Assembly (NCBI GenBank): GCA_016868915.1
Contig: VGFL01000011.1
Coordinates: 1-45,177 of the forward strand
Source of the DNA: Bacteroidota bacterium
GTDB lineage: Bacteria; Bacteroidota; Bacteroidia; Flavobacteriales_D; Crocinitomicaceae
Reading direction: 5' to 3'
Length of the DNA: 45,177 bases
Shown: positions 27,015 through 36,379 of the stretch, one piece after another
Numbering within the stretch: the stretch's first letter is position 1
Layout: each line of letters starts with the position of its first letter
Translations under genes and position numbers: made by a program
Notes under the pieces: generated by a model
Told to the model about the DNA's origin: nothing
Seen by the model: the letters and a program-made list of their open reading frames with translations, nothing else
Databases searched by the model: none

Positions 27015-29372
27015 ATGCGGCAATTATTTTTTATTTATCTAGCGCTACTAAATTTTCAATTATTTTCTCAAACAAAAGGATTTATCATCGATGCAAGCTC
27101 TGGCTCTGGGATACCCGGAGTTAAATTTATATGCTCGGAGGGCACTAAATCCGTCTCACGAAGCGATGGGGCATTTGTATTAACTATCAAGAAATATCCA
27201 ACTTGGGTGAAAGTTAATTATCCTGAATTTACCCCTGATTCTATCTATTTAAAAAAGGACTCTGTTTTTAATTGGGAATTAAAACCGCTTATTCAAACCA
27301 TGAATATAATTGTAATTTCTTCTAACAGATCAGGGCAGGCGATTGAGGATGTTCCCGTTTCAATGGAGGTGATTAAACCCGCGTTAATAGATAACAAAGG
27401 AATAAGTAATTTGGAACAAGCCGTAGACCAAAGTCCTGGCGTATATACAATGGATGGCCAGGTAAGTATACGAGGTGGAGGAGGCTATTCATATGGTGCC
27501 GGTAGTCGTGTAATGTTACTTTGGAATGGTGTACCTATGTTATCTCCGGATATTGGGGATGCGAAATGGAATTCAATACCAATGGAACAAACGTCACAAA
27601 TTGAAATTTTAAAAGGGGCGTCCTCGGTGCTTTATGGGAGTGGGGCGCTTAATGGGATTATCTCACTGACAGAAAAAATTCCTTCACCACAAGGAAACGC
27701 CTCTATTAAAGTTCAATCAGGCATTTATGATAATCCTAGAAGAAGCTCCTTGAAATGGTGGAAAAAGAACCCGACATTTCATTTAGTAGACATTTATGGT
27801 GGAAAATCGTTTAAGAATTTCGGCGCGACAATAGGCGCAAACATATACTTAGATTCCGGGTACCGACAGGGGGAGAGTGAAAAACGATTCAGAATTAACG
27901 GGTCATTTTTCTTGAGGTCAGATAAACTGACAAAATTAAAGACGGGCTTGAGTTATAATTTTCAGTACCAAGATGTAAATATGTTCATTTTGTGGAAAAA
28001 TGATTCAAGTTGCTATCAACCAATGGATAATACACTCAGTCGACAAAAAGCCATTCGGCTTAATATTGATCCGTATTTAAAATTTGTAGATAATAAGAAT
28101 AACAAACATTATTTAAGAACCCGATATTACCTCGTAACGACAGGGAACAATCAGAACTACAAGGACGCTTCATTTGCCCAGCTCTTCTTTACAGATTATC
28201 AATTTCAAAAAAGTATTTTGAGCGGTGTAAATTTAACTGCAGGAGCCACTGTAAACGTAGGGGATGTAAAAAGTTGGGTTTTTCAGGATCACATTTCTCA
28301 AAATTATGCAGCGTATTCACAGTTTGAAGCAAGGTTTAAAAAATTTGATTTAACCGCGGGAATGCGATTAGAATATTATAAGCTAGATACCATGCCTGTA
28401 GATTCTCGTTTTGAATATTTAGATTCTCTTTACTCCCCTATTTATCCAGTGTTTCGATTGGGGTCTCATTATGCAATAAATAAGACATCCCACCTTAGGA
28501 TGTCACTTGGTCAGGGAGTGCGCTTCCCCTCTATAGCTGAGCGCTATGTTTCTACTTCTGTCGGAGGATTAATAATATTTAAAAATCCAAATTTACAGCC
28601 TGAAAAAGGGTGGTCAGGTGAAATTGGTTACAAACAAATTGTGCAAATTGGTCAGAATTGGAAGGGGTATTTTGATGTTGCCGGATTTATTAATGAATAC
28701 TCTAACATGACAGAGTTTACATTTGGCGTATATAATCCATTGACAGGGGATAAATTAACATGGTTGGGCTATGGAGTAGCTTCACCCGAGGATTCTGCGA
28801 TTTGGAATGGATTAACAGCTCAAGGCGTTACCTTTAATCAGTGTGTTGGGTTTAAGGCGGTAAACGCTGAAAAAGCGAGAATTGCAGGTGTAGAATTTTC
28901 GTTTAATAGCCAAGGGCGTATCGGGCCAATTGAGGTGACCTCGCTAATAGGATACACCTACATGAACCCGATTAGTCTAAATACCGATTCAATTTACAAA
29001 CAAACTTTTTCAGATACGAGTACGAATATTCTGAAGTATCGCTTCCGACATATGGCAAAATCAGACATTCAGCTTGGCTACAAGAATTTTGAATTGGGCT
29101 TTTCAACGCGATTTAATAGTTTAATGATTAATATTGATAAAGTATTCGAAGAGCCAATTGGAACACAAGAAATTTTGCCCGGGCTTAAAGAATACAGGGA
29201 AAAAAACAAAAAAGGCGCATTTGTAGTTGATCTAAGGATAGCCTATTCAATTAAAAAACAATGCCGATTTAACTTTATCGTCAACAACCTTCTGAATGCT
29301 GAATACGCTTCACGACCAGGGGATATTCAGCCTCCGCGAAATTTTATACTTCAGTTCCAGTATGGTTTATAG
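27015..29372 (+). CDS. TonB-dependent receptor
   Basis: 785 aa from the ATG at 27015. A TTG three codons upstream is less likely, because the signal peptide (MRQLFFIYLALLNFQLFSQ) starts cleanly here. Residues ~20-95 resemble the carboxypeptidase-regulatory-like domain common in Bacteroidota receptors. The plug follows with EDVPVSMEVIKP, VDQSPGVYTMDGQVSIRGGGGYSYG and IEILKGASSVLYGSGALNGII. The rest is a 22-strand outer-membrane barrel ending in an aromatic-rich strand (FILQFQYGL). It imports a siderophore, cofactor or oligomer using TonB energy. The substrate is unknown; no SusD partner is present. A small lipoprotein gene follows after 90 bases. Confidence 0.93.
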   Translation: MRQLFFIYLALLNFQLFSQTKGFIIDASSGSGIPGVKFICSEGTKSVSRSDGAFVLTIKKYPTWVKVNYPEFTPDSIYLKKDSVFNWELKPLIQTMNIIVISSNRSGQAIEDVPVSMEVIKPALIDNKGISNLEQAVDQSPGVYTMDGQVSIRGGGGYSYGAGSRVMLLWNGVPMLSPDIGDAKWNSIPMEQTSQIEILKGASSVLYGSGALNGIISLTEKIPSPQGNASIKVQSGIYDNPRRSSLKWWKKNPTFHLVDIYGGKSFKNFGATIGANIYLDSGYRQGESEKRFRINGSFFLRSDKLTKLKTGLSYNFQYQDVNMFILWKNDSSCYQPMDNTLSRQKAIRLNIDPYLKFVDNKNNKHYLRTRYYLVTTGNNQNYKDASFAQLFFTDYQFQKSILSGVNLTAGATVNVGDVKSWVFQDHISQNYAAYSQFEARFKKFDLTAGMRLEYYKLDTMPVDSRFEYLDSLYSPIYPVFRLGSHYAINKTSHLRMSLGQGVRFPSIAERYVSTSVGGLIIFKNPNLQPEKGWSGEIGYKQIVQIGQNWKGYFDVAGFINEYSNMTEFTFGVYNPLTGDKLTWLGYGVASPEDSAIWNGLTAQGVTFNQCVGFKAVNAEKARIAGVEFSFNSQGRIGPIEVTSLIGYTYMNPISLNTDSIYKQTFSDTSTNILKYRFRHMAKSDIQLGYKNFELGFSTRFNSLMINIDKVFEEPIGTQEILPGLKEYREKNKKGAFVVDLRIAYSIKKQCRFNFIVNNLLNAEYASRPGDIQPPRNFILQFQYGL

Positions 29373-29462
29373 AGACATCAAGAAATAAGAAATTAAAATA
29401 CTATTTCTCCAGTCCTTGGATAGTTCAATTTGATTTTATATTTTTGAATTAATTATATCAGT

Positions 29463-29885
29463 ATGAAAGCTCTATTATCTTTTTTAATTGTTGGATTTTT
29501 GGTTACCTCTTGTTACAAATACGAAGAAGGCCCTCGATTTTCTTTACTAAGTAGAAAAGCACGTCTATGTAATGAATGGGTTTTAGAAGCATATTTAGAT
29601 AATGGTACGGATAAAACAAATTCAGGAGAAACGACAAACCTAACAATTGAAAATGACGGGACTTATTCAATCTCAATAGTTCGAAACGAAATGGGACAAG
29701 TTCAGTCAGAATTTTCACACGGCACATGGTATTTTCAAGATTCTAAGGGACAAATAGTTATGACTGATAGTCAAGAAGGGGCGGCGCCTATAACTTATGA
29801 TATACTGGAGTTAAGAAATTCCAATTTACAACTGCGAAAGAAAATTTCTGCAATTTACTATATCTACAAATACAGGGGAAAATAA
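29463..29885 (+). CDS. Small lipocalin-like lipoprotein
   Basis: 140 aa. A lipoprotein signal peptide ends in LVTSC with Cys17. The mature part looks like a small lipocalin-type barrel: LCNEWVLEAYLDNG near the front, LTIENDGTYSISI, HGTWYFQDSKGQIVMTD and a terminal YIYKYRGK. Proteins of this form are common in Bacteroidota and mostly uncharacterised. It follows the TonB-dependent receptor and could be co-transcribed, perhaps as a surface partner, but that is inference. The next gene converges with an 8-base gap. Confidence 0.7.
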   Translation: MKALLSFLIVGFLVTSCYKYEEGPRFSLLSRKARLCNEWVLEAYLDNGTDKTNSGETTNLTIENDGTYSISIVRNEMGQVQSEFSHGTWYFQDSKGQIVMTDSQEGAAPITYDILELRNSNLQLRKKISAIYYIYKYRGK

Positions 29886-29893
29886 TTATCCTG

Positions 29894-31048
29894 TTAGTCC
29901 TTTAACTCAGTAATTCCTTTTAATAACTCTCTGGTATCAGATGAAAATATCTTGGCGTTAATTTTGTCCTGTTCTGTTAGTCCAAATTTGTGAATAGTAT
30001 TTTCTAAATTAGTTGTTGGAATAACATAATAACCCCTGGGAGAACCACCTAATTGAATCCAAAATGGATAGTAGCCCCAATTTACCCATGTCACACGGCC
30101 ATTATGCACCTCTATTTGAAGCTCAACTCCAATGCCCCCATTTTTATATCTATCTCTTTGATTACTCACAAAATTCCCCAAACTATATGCAACGGGGACG
30201 GACTTTAATTGATTGTTTTTAGGATGGATTATTTTCATGGGCTGTATCACGTGCGGGTGCATCCCAATAATTGCATCAATTCCTTGATCAGCCAACCACT
30301 GTGCGAGATTGCTTTGTTCGAGGCTTTCTTTTCGTTGATATTCATTTCCCCAGTGAATCGTTGTAATTATAAAATTAGAACCATCCCTTCTCGCTTTTTG
30401 TATATCAATCTTGATTTGGCTAGTATCAATCATGTTTACAATATTTGGCGGGGTTATTTTGATGCCGTTAGTCCCGTAGGTATAATTAAGAATGGCAATT
30501 TTAGCCCCTTTAAATTCCCAATAGTAAGGGTACAGTTTTTCGCGCTGTTTTTCGTCCTTGAAAGTCCCTGTATGTTTAATTTGTAAAGAGTCTAGAACAT
30601 CCAATGTTCTTTCTAATCCCCTTTTTCCTCGATCAATGGAGTGATTATTAGCGGTGATAAAAAAGTCAAATCCTACATTTTTTGCCGCCTCAGCATAGGA
30701 ATCGGGAGAACAAAACATCGGATATCCCGAATAGGGTTCTCCCGCCAAAGTTACCTCTAGGTTGAGAACGGACAAGTCATATTTTTCGACTTTATTTTTG
30801 ATGTATTTGAACCAATGCTCATATTCATAACCGGCTGATGTTTTTGCAACCTCTATCATTGGTTTGTGGCCCATTAAATCTCCAACAAAAAATAAAGAAA
30901 CAGATTGTTTAGCTGTATCAATAGTAAACTCTTTTTTCGTGTTGTTTTTATAGAATTTATTTTTATCCGGAAAAGAGATAAATATTCCAAATAGAGTAAA
31001 GAGAATTACTGAAGTGCCAAGCCATATTTGACTAATTATTGATTTCAT
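29894..31048 (-). CDS. CapA-family (PGA_cap) metallophosphatase-like protein
   Basis: 384 aa. A single N-terminal hydrophobic segment (residues 7-26) should export or anchor it. The PGA_cap domain shows GDLMGH (56-61), LNLEVTLAG (95-103), TANNHSIDRG (132-141), HWGNEY (232-237), GMHPHVIQP (262-270) and YSLGNFVSNQ, the metal-binding positions of this calcineurin-like fold. CapA takes part in poly-gamma-glutamate export in Bacillus, but homologues are widespread without capB or capC, as here. The true substrate is unknown. The gene is divergent from gcvP across 106 bases holding several TAnnTTTG boxes. Confidence 0.88.
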   Translation of the reverse strand: MKSIISQIWLGTSVILFTLFGIFISFPDKNKFYKNNTKKEFTIDTAKQSVSLFFVGDLMGHKPMIEVAKTSAGYEYEHWFKYIKNKVEKYDLSVLNLEVTLAGEPYSGYPMFCSPDSYAEAAKNVGFDFFITANNHSIDRGKRGLERTLDVLDSLQIKHTGTFKDEKQREKLYPYYWEFKGAKIAILNYTYGTNGIKITPPNIVNMIDTSQIKIDIQKARRDGSNFIITTIHWGNEYQRKESLEQSNLAQWLADQGIDAIIGMHPHVIQPMKIIHPKNNQLKSVPVAYSLGNFVSNQRDRYKNGGIGVELQIEVHNGRVTWVNWGYYPFWIQLGGSPRGYYVIPTTNLENTIHKFGLTEQDKINAKIFSSDTRELLKGITELKD

Positions 31049-31120
31049 ATTTCTAATTTGATCAATTTATGAACCGTTTAAATTTTAAAGTGTTCTCTAA
31101 TGTATACAACAAAACTACTG

Positions 31121-31128
31121 TATATTTG
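31121..31128 (+). promoter_or_regulatory. Candidate -7 box for gcvP-bshB1
   Basis: TATATTTG matches TAnnTTTG and lies 26 bases before the gcvP ATG. No exact TTG is found 17-23 bases upstream. On the minus strand of the same gap, TAGTTTTG (31117-31110) and TAAATTTG (31140-31133) could serve the divergent capA-like gene, so promoters of the two genes probably overlap. Confidence 0.45.
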
Positions 31129-31154
31129 TAATCAAATTTAATCAATTATTTAGG

Positions 31155-34001
31155 ATGAATTATTTTTCAGAAAGACACATTGGTCCAAGCTCATTAGAAA
31201 AAAATGAGATGTTAGAAGCAATTGGGGTCTTAACAATAAGAGACTTGATAGAAAGAACAATACCACCGGCGATTAGATTAAATAGAGAGTTGAATATTGA
31301 TAATGCTCTTTCAGAACATGATTATTTAAATCATATTCAAGCGCTTGGCAAGAAAAACCAAGTATTCAAGTCCTTCATCGGGTTAGGCTATAGTGAGACG
31401 ATTGTTCCGCCGGTCATTTTGAGAAATGTTCTTGAAAATCCAGGTTGGTACACGGCTTATACTCCTTATCAGGCTGAAATTGCGCAAGGGAGACTCGAGG
31501 CGCTTTTAAATTTCCAAACTATGGTAATCGATTTAACGGGAATGGAGATAGCAAATGCCTCACTCTTAGATGAGGCAACAGCAGGCGCTGAGGCAATGAT
31601 AATGTTCTATAATTCTCGATCGCGATCAGACATCAAGGATGGGAAAAATAAATTTTTTGTTGCAAATACGGCATTTGCCCAAACGATTGAAGTTGTTCAG
31701 GGGAGGGCTAATAATTTCGGAATAGAATTAGTTATTGGAAATCCTGAACAAACAGATTTATCGGATGGATTCTTTGGTGCAATTGTTCAATATCCTGACG
31801 CAAATGGACATGTAGTTGATTTGAAAACATTTATTGATAATGCAAAAAATAATAACGTTCAAGTAGCGGTTGCTGCCGATATTTTATCTCTGGTACTATT
31901 AAAATCACCAGGATCAATGGGCGCTGATGTGGTTTTTGGAAATTCTCAAAGATTCGGTGTGCCAATGGGCTATGGTGGTCCTCATGCGGCATTTTTTGCA
32001 GCAAAGGAAGATTACAAAAGAAACCTTCCGGGAAGAATTATAGGAGTTTCTAAAGATGCTGACGATAATTCGGCTCTACGAATGGCGCTTCAAACAAGAG
32101 AACAACACATTAAACGAGATAAAGCCACGTCAAATATTTGCACTGCCCAAGCTTTATTGGCAGTAATGGCGAGTATGTATGCCGTTTATCACGGACCAAA
32201 AGGATTGAGGAAAATTGCAGAGCACACACATAGCTTAGCTCAGATAACAGCAATTAATTTAAAGGAGATGGGTATTGAAATTGGATCCAATTCTTTTTTT
32301 GATACTATTTGGATAAAAAATGTTTCTGTTAGTTCCATTAGAGAAAAAGCAGAGGCGCTCGGTCTAAATTTTAATTATGTGAATGATAGCGAATTGACAA
32401 TCAGCTTTGGTGAACCACATACAGAAGCTGATATTGAATCAATAATCCATGTATTTTCTATGTTTGCAGGCAAGCCCGGAAAAGCGGAGATATTGCCACC
32501 GCAAATTAATCAGTCATTTTTACGGTCAGATGCAATTTTAACCCATTCAATTTTTAATTCGCATCATTCAGAATCAAAAATGATGCGTTATTTGAAGCGA
32601 CTAGAAAATAAAGATTTATCCTTGGTTCATAGTATGATTGCTCTAGGGTCTTGTACCATGAAGTTAAATGCTGCTGCCGAATTAATACCCATTACAAATC
32701 CATCTTTTGCAAATCTTCACCCTTTTGCTCCAGTTAATCAAGCGCAGGGTTATCATGAAATGTTTATACAGCTTGAAAAAGATTTGTGTGAATGTACCGG
32801 TTTTGACGCCGTTTCACTTCAACCAAATTCCGGCGCCCAGGGCGAATATGCTGGTTTAATGGTAATTAAAGCATATCATGAGTCGCGAAGTGATTTTCAG
32901 CGAAAAAAAATGATAATCCCATCTTCAGCGCACGGAACCAATCCTGCCTCTGCGGTTATGGCTGGTTTTGAAGTTATTGTAACAGGATGTGACGAAAACG
33001 GGAATATAAACATTGATGAACTTCGTAGTGTTGCAACAGAATTAAAAGACTCTTTGGCTGGTCTTATGGTTACCTACCCATCTACCCATGGCGTTTATGA
33101 AGAAGATATTCGAGAAATCACTGCTATTATCCATGAAAATGGAGGACAAGTGTATATGGATGGAGCTAATATGAACGCTCAAGTAGGGCTTACAAATCCT
33201 GGAAATATTGGTGCTGATGTATGTCACCTTAACTTACATAAAACATTTGCGATTCCTCACGGTGGAGGCGGACCTGGTATGGGGCCAATCGGAGTAGCAA
33301 AGCATTTATCCCCGTTTCTTCCAAGTAATCCATACATCAAAACAGGCGGTGATCAGCCAATTAAGGCAATTTCAGCCGCCCCGTACGGAAGTGCTTTAAT
33401 TTTATTAATCTCATACGGGTATATCAAAATGTTGGGAGCAAAAGGATTGAGAGAATCTACAGAAATGGCAATATTGAATGCTAATTACATCGCTGCCAAA
33501 TTGAAAGGCCATTACGATATACTTTACACAGGTAAAAATGGAACAGTTGCTCATGAAATGATTTTAGATTGTCGTGACTTCAAAAAAACGGCTGAAGTAG
33601 AAGTAGCTGATATCGCAAAACGATTAATTGATTTTGGCTTTCATGCGCCAACGGTTTCTTTCCCGGTCGCCGGAACACTAATGATTGAACCAACTGAATC
33701 AGAAGATAAAGATGAATTAGATCGATTTATTGCAGCGATGATTAAGATTCGAGAAGAAATTCGAGAAATTGAAAATGGACATGTGGATAAAGAAAATAAT
33801 TTGTTGAAGAATGCGCCGCATACCGCTGATTGTATCATCAATAAAAACTGGAGCTACCCTTATTCGCCTGCTGAGGCAGTTTATCCATTGCCTTATTTGA
33901 GAGAATCAAAGTATTGGGTGCCTGTGCGCAGAGTGGATAATGCTTTTGGTGATAGAAATCTTATTTGTTCTTGTCCAAGCATTGAAAATTATGTAGAATA
34001 A
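31155..34001 (+). CDS. gcvP: Glycine dehydrogenase (decarboxylating), P-protein of the glycine cleavage system
   Basis: 948 aa, the single-chain form in which two aminotransferase-like halves are fused. It decarboxylates glycine on PLP and passes the aminomethyl group to lipoyl H-protein. The N-terminus FSERHIGPS is diagnostic. The PLP lysine is Lys696 in NLHKTFAIPHGGGGPGMGP, and LGSCTMKLN, SAHGTNPASA and MDGANMNAQVG are also family blocks. gcvT and gcvH are not in the window. bshB1 begins three bases after the stop. No glycine riboswitch was seen in the 106-base upstream gap. Confidence 0.97.
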   Translation: MNYFSERHIGPSSLEKNEMLEAIGVLTIRDLIERTIPPAIRLNRELNIDNALSEHDYLNHIQALGKKNQVFKSFIGLGYSETIVPPVILRNVLENPGWYTAYTPYQAEIAQGRLEALLNFQTMVIDLTGMEIANASLLDEATAGAEAMIMFYNSRSRSDIKDGKNKFFVANTAFAQTIEVVQGRANNFGIELVIGNPEQTDLSDGFFGAIVQYPDANGHVVDLKTFIDNAKNNNVQVAVAADILSLVLLKSPGSMGADVVFGNSQRFGVPMGYGGPHAAFFAAKEDYKRNLPGRIIGVSKDADDNSALRMALQTREQHIKRDKATSNICTAQALLAVMASMYAVYHGPKGLRKIAEHTHSLAQITAINLKEMGIEIGSNSFFDTIWIKNVSVSSIREKAEALGLNFNYVNDSELTISFGEPHTEADIESIIHVFSMFAGKPGKAEILPPQINQSFLRSDAILTHSIFNSHHSESKMMRYLKRLENKDLSLVHSMIALGSCTMKLNAAAELIPITNPSFANLHPFAPVNQAQGYHEMFIQLEKDLCECTGFDAVSLQPNSGAQGEYAGLMVIKAYHESRSDFQRKKMIIPSSAHGTNPASAVMAGFEVIVTGCDENGNINIDELRSVATELKDSLAGLMVTYPSTHGVYEEDIREITAIIHENGGQVYMDGANMNAQVGLTNPGNIGADVCHLNLHKTFAIPHGGGGPGMGPIGVAKHLSPFLPSNPYIKTGGDQPIKAISAAPYGSALILLISYGYIKMLGAKGLRESTEMAILNANYIAAKLKGHYDILYTGKNGTVAHEMILDCRDFKKTAEVEVADIAKRLIDFGFHAPTVSFPVAGTLMIEPTESEDKDELDRFIAAMIKIREEIREIENGHVDKENNLLKNAPHTADCIINKNWSYPYSPAEAVYPLPYLRESKYWVPVRRVDNAFGDRNLICSCPSIENYVE

Positions 34002-34004
34002 TTT

Positions 34005-34721
34005 ATGAAATTAGATATCCTTGCTTTTGGTGCCCACCCTGATGATGTGGAAATTTCCATGGGAGGGACATTATTGCGCTATATTTCAGAAGGAAAGAAA
34101 GTTGGGATCGTCGATTTAACTGAAGGGGAACTTGGAACAAGAGGAACCGTTAAAAGAAGGTATGCAGAAGCAGAAGCCGCGAGCAAATTTATGAGCATTG
34201 AAACGCGCATGAACCTTCAAATGAAAGACGGTTTTTTTCAGCACAATGAAGAAAATTTATTTAAGATTATAGAGCAGATTCGCCGATTCAAGCCTGAAAT
34301 AGTTTTTGCTAATTCAATCTCTGATAGACATCCGGACCATAGAAAAGGAGCTAAGTTAGTTGCAGAGGCAGCCTATCTTTCCGGGTTAATAAAAATTAAG
34401 TCTACCTGGCAAGAGAACACACAAGAAGCGCATAGACCAAGATTGGTGCTTCATTACATTCAAGATTATTTAATACCGCCAACAATCGTTTTTGATGTTT
34501 CGCCATTTATAAACAAAAAATTAGATGCTATAAAATGCTACAAGTCTCAATTTTATGACCCAGACTCCAATGAGCCTAGCACCCCTATTTCAGGTGAAGA
34601 TTTTTTTGAGTTTTTAAAAGGAAGGATGAAAGAATTTGGCCGGCCGATGGGAGTCGAATATGCTGAGGGATTTACAAGTGAAAAAATAATTGGAGTTTCC
34701 GACATATTTAAATTGAGATAA
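34005..34721 (+). CDS. bshB1: Bacillithiol biosynthesis deacetylase BshB1
   Basis: 238 aa. It removes the acetyl group from GlcNAc-malate in the second step of bacillithiol synthesis. The zinc site reads GAHPDD (His11, Asp14) and HPDH (His112), with the BshB1-specific DLTEGELGTRGT and YYKSQF-like block (CYKSQFYDPDS). The start is three bases after the gcvP stop, so the two are almost certainly co-transcribed. bshA and bshC are not nearby. The presence of this gene implies that the cell uses bacillithiol as its main low-molecular-weight thiol. Confidence 0.93.
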   Translation: MKLDILAFGAHPDDVEISMGGTLLRYISEGKKVGIVDLTEGELGTRGTVKRRYAEAEAASKFMSIETRMNLQMKDGFFQHNEENLFKIIEQIRRFKPEIVFANSISDRHPDHRKGAKLVAEAAYLSGLIKIKSTWQENTQEAHRPRLVLHYIQDYLIPPTIVFDVSPFINKKLDAIKCYKSQFYDPDSNEPSTPISGEDFFEFLKGRMKEFGRPMGVEYAEGFTSEKIIGVSDIFKLR

Positions 34722-34860
34722 AATAAGGGGAACAAACAAGATTATTAATAGCAACTTGAAATAGGCACCTTACTAGAAGTAATAAGGGGTAAATAAACTT
34801 CACAATTTTTAGGGCTACTAATCGCAGAACACCAAAATTTATTTTTTGTAAACACCAAGT

Positions 34861-34886
34861 CACACTCTTTTTTTTAACTTAGTGTG
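34861..34886. promoter_or_regulatory. Inverted repeat CACACT-N14-AGTGTG upstream of the symporter gene
   Basis: Two perfect 6-base arms (34861-34866 and 34881-34886) are separated by a T-rich 14-base spacer and end 14 bases before the ATG at 34901. This could be an operator or a leader hairpin. The wider gap (34722-34900) shows nothing else I can name apart from a near-promoter TATTTTTTG around 34840. Confidence 0.35.
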
Positions 34887-34900
34887 TATAATTTATCGTT

Positions 34901-35758
34901 ATGCAAGAAAATTCATTTTTAACGTCCATTTTACCCATAGCACTGGGAATTATAATGTTAGGGTTAGGCTTATCTTTAACTGTCGTTGATTTTAAACGAG
35001 TAGTAAAATATCCAAAAGCAGTTTTTATAGGGTTGTTTTGCCAAATGGTTATTTTACCATTTGTATGCTTCGGGATTGCTAAAATGCTTGATTTAGGGCC
35101 AGAATTAGCCGTAGGACTAATGTTACTTTCTGCTTCACCAGGTGGGCCGACAGCCAATCTTTTTAGCCATCTATCAAAGGGTGATGTAGCTCTAAATATT
35201 ACCTTAACGGCCTTAAATAGTGTTTTAACCTTGGTCACATTACCACTGATTGTTGAACTTTCTCTGAGCGAATTTATGACTAACAAGGAAATCGCTATGC
35301 CGGCCAATAAAATAATAGAAGTATTCCTTATTGTTTTAGTTCCAGTTTCAATAGGAATGTTGGTAAATGCAAGAGCAGAAGGCTTTGCTCGAAAGCTTGA
35401 TAAACCGGTTAAAATTTTATCCGCGTTGTTCCTGGTACTTGTTATTGTAGGAGCAATCTTAAAGGAAAAAGCACATATTGGCGAGTATTTTCAACAGATT
35501 GGTCTTGCGGCACTGGTTTTTAATATATTGAGTTTGTTGGTAGGATTTTTTGTTCCCCTTTTATTTAAAGTAGAAAAAAAACAAGCAATAGCTGTTGGAA
35601 TGGAAATTGGTATTCACAACGGTACATTAGCGATATTTATAGCTTTAAATATTCTCAAAAACAATGCTATGAGTATTCCACCAGCAATCTACAGTTTGAT
35701 AATGTTTTTCACTGCCGCCTTATTTGGTTTTTTAGTGAATAAAATAAGTAGAAAATAA
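34901..35758 (+). CDS. Bile acid:sodium symporter (BASS) family transporter
   Basis: 285 aa with about ten membrane segments. The family blocks are LGLGLSLTVVDFKRVVKYPKAV near the start, LMLLSASPGGPTANLFSHLSKGDVALNITLTALNSV in the first half, and VGMEIGIHNGTLAIFIAL in the second, which are the crossed-helix and sodium-site regions. In bacteria such proteins import organic anions such as pantoate, sulfonates or keto acids; the substrate here is unknown. The gene stands alone, 179 bases after bshB1, and converges on the thioredoxin-like gene. Confidence 0.9.
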   Translation: MQENSFLTSILPIALGIIMLGLGLSLTVVDFKRVVKYPKAVFIGLFCQMVILPFVCFGIAKMLDLGPELAVGLMLLSASPGGPTANLFSHLSKGDVALNITLTALNSVLTLVTLPLIVELSLSEFMTNKEIAMPANKIIEVFLIVLVPVSIGMLVNARAEGFARKLDKPVKILSALFLVLVIVGAILKEKAHIGEYFQQIGLAALVFNILSLLVGFFVPLLFKVEKKQAIAVGMEIGIHNGTLAIFIALNILKNNAMSIPPAIYSLIMFFTAALFGFLVNKISRK

Positions 35759-35839
35759 GATTAATAAAGTACTGTATAGTTGTAAAGTGCCAACGTTATA
35801 ATAGAGCTAAAGTATTGTACCAAAAACAATTATCTACAC

Positions 35840-35867
35840 TAAAAAGCCATTGTAATTTGACTTTTTA
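35840..35867 (-). terminator. Terminator for the uppS-bamA-ompH-ompH-trx operon
   Basis: On the minus strand TAAAAAGTC pairs with GGCTTTTTA (one U-G wobble) across a 10-base loop, giving a 9-bp stem 16 bases after the thioredoxin-like stop. T-rich sequence is within the right arm. On the plus strand the same hairpin has one C-A mismatch and could also end the symporter transcript. Confidence 0.55.
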
Positions 35868-35882
35868 AATTAAAAAAAACAG

Positions 35883-36374
35883 TTATTTTTGCTGAATCAT
35901 TGGGTTTGCACCTTCAATCCATTTGTCTGGACCACCGGCAACGTAACCTGTTTTACCAAGAGAAGTTAAATCGTATTTATCTTTTTCTGTTTTCTTAGCA
36001 TTCACAAAAAATACAGTTGGATACCCTTGAACGGCAAATGTCTGTTGTAATTGATTATTTTGTTGTTTAATCGTTTCAGGCTGAGGTTTACTTCTTGGGA
36101 AATCCAATTCTACTAAAACAACGTTTTCTTTTGCCCATTTTGTAAAAGTCTCTGTTAAAAAAACTTCCTTTTGAAGTCTGATGCACCAACCACACCAATC
36201 GCTACCAGTGAAAAATAACATCATCGGTTTGTTTTCTTTTTGAGAAATAGCAATGGCTTTGTTCATATCAGTGTGCCATACCAACTCATCATTTGAGTTT
36301 TTATTTGGACTTTCTTTCTGAGCACCACAAGAAATGGTTAGGAATAGGAGAGGGATTGCAAGTAAAAGTTTCAT
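35883..36374 (-). CDS. Thioredoxin-like lipoprotein
   Basis: 163 aa. A lipoprotein signal (LTISC, Cys16) anchors it in the envelope. The thioredoxin-fold domain carries GSDWCGWC with Cys61 and Cys64, then VVLVELDFPRSKPQPE and the cis-Pro region QGYPTVFFVNAKK. This is the thioredoxin_7 subgroup related to the C-terminal domain of DsbD. It should reduce or exchange disulfides in the periplasm. It follows two OmpH genes with a 5-base gap, so it may help to keep outer-membrane proteins or their chaperones in the right redox state. That link is inference. Confidence 0.85.
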   Translation of the reverse strand: MKLLLAIPLLFLTISCGAQKESPNKNSNDELVWHTDMNKAIAISQKENKPMMLFFTGSDWCGWCIRLQKEVFLTETFTKWAKENVVLVELDFPRSKPQPETIKQQNNQLQQTFAVQGYPTVFFVNAKKTEKDKYDLTSLGKTGYVAGGPDKWIEGANPMIQQK

Positions 36375-36379
36375 GGGGA

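Noticed and set aside
29894-31048. Poly-gamma-glutamate capsule locus
   Set aside because: Only a CapA-like protein is present; capB and capC homologues are absent, and lone CapA-like proteins are common.
31049-31154. Possible glycine riboswitch before gcvP
   Set aside because: The gap is only 106 bases, shared with a divergent gene, AT-rich, and lacks the paired-aptamer stems expected of that riboswitch.
34879-35307. 142-codon ORF antisense to the symporter gene
   Set aside because: It covers the conserved SASPGGPTANLF region of the transporter on the other strand; a shadow of a well-supported gene.
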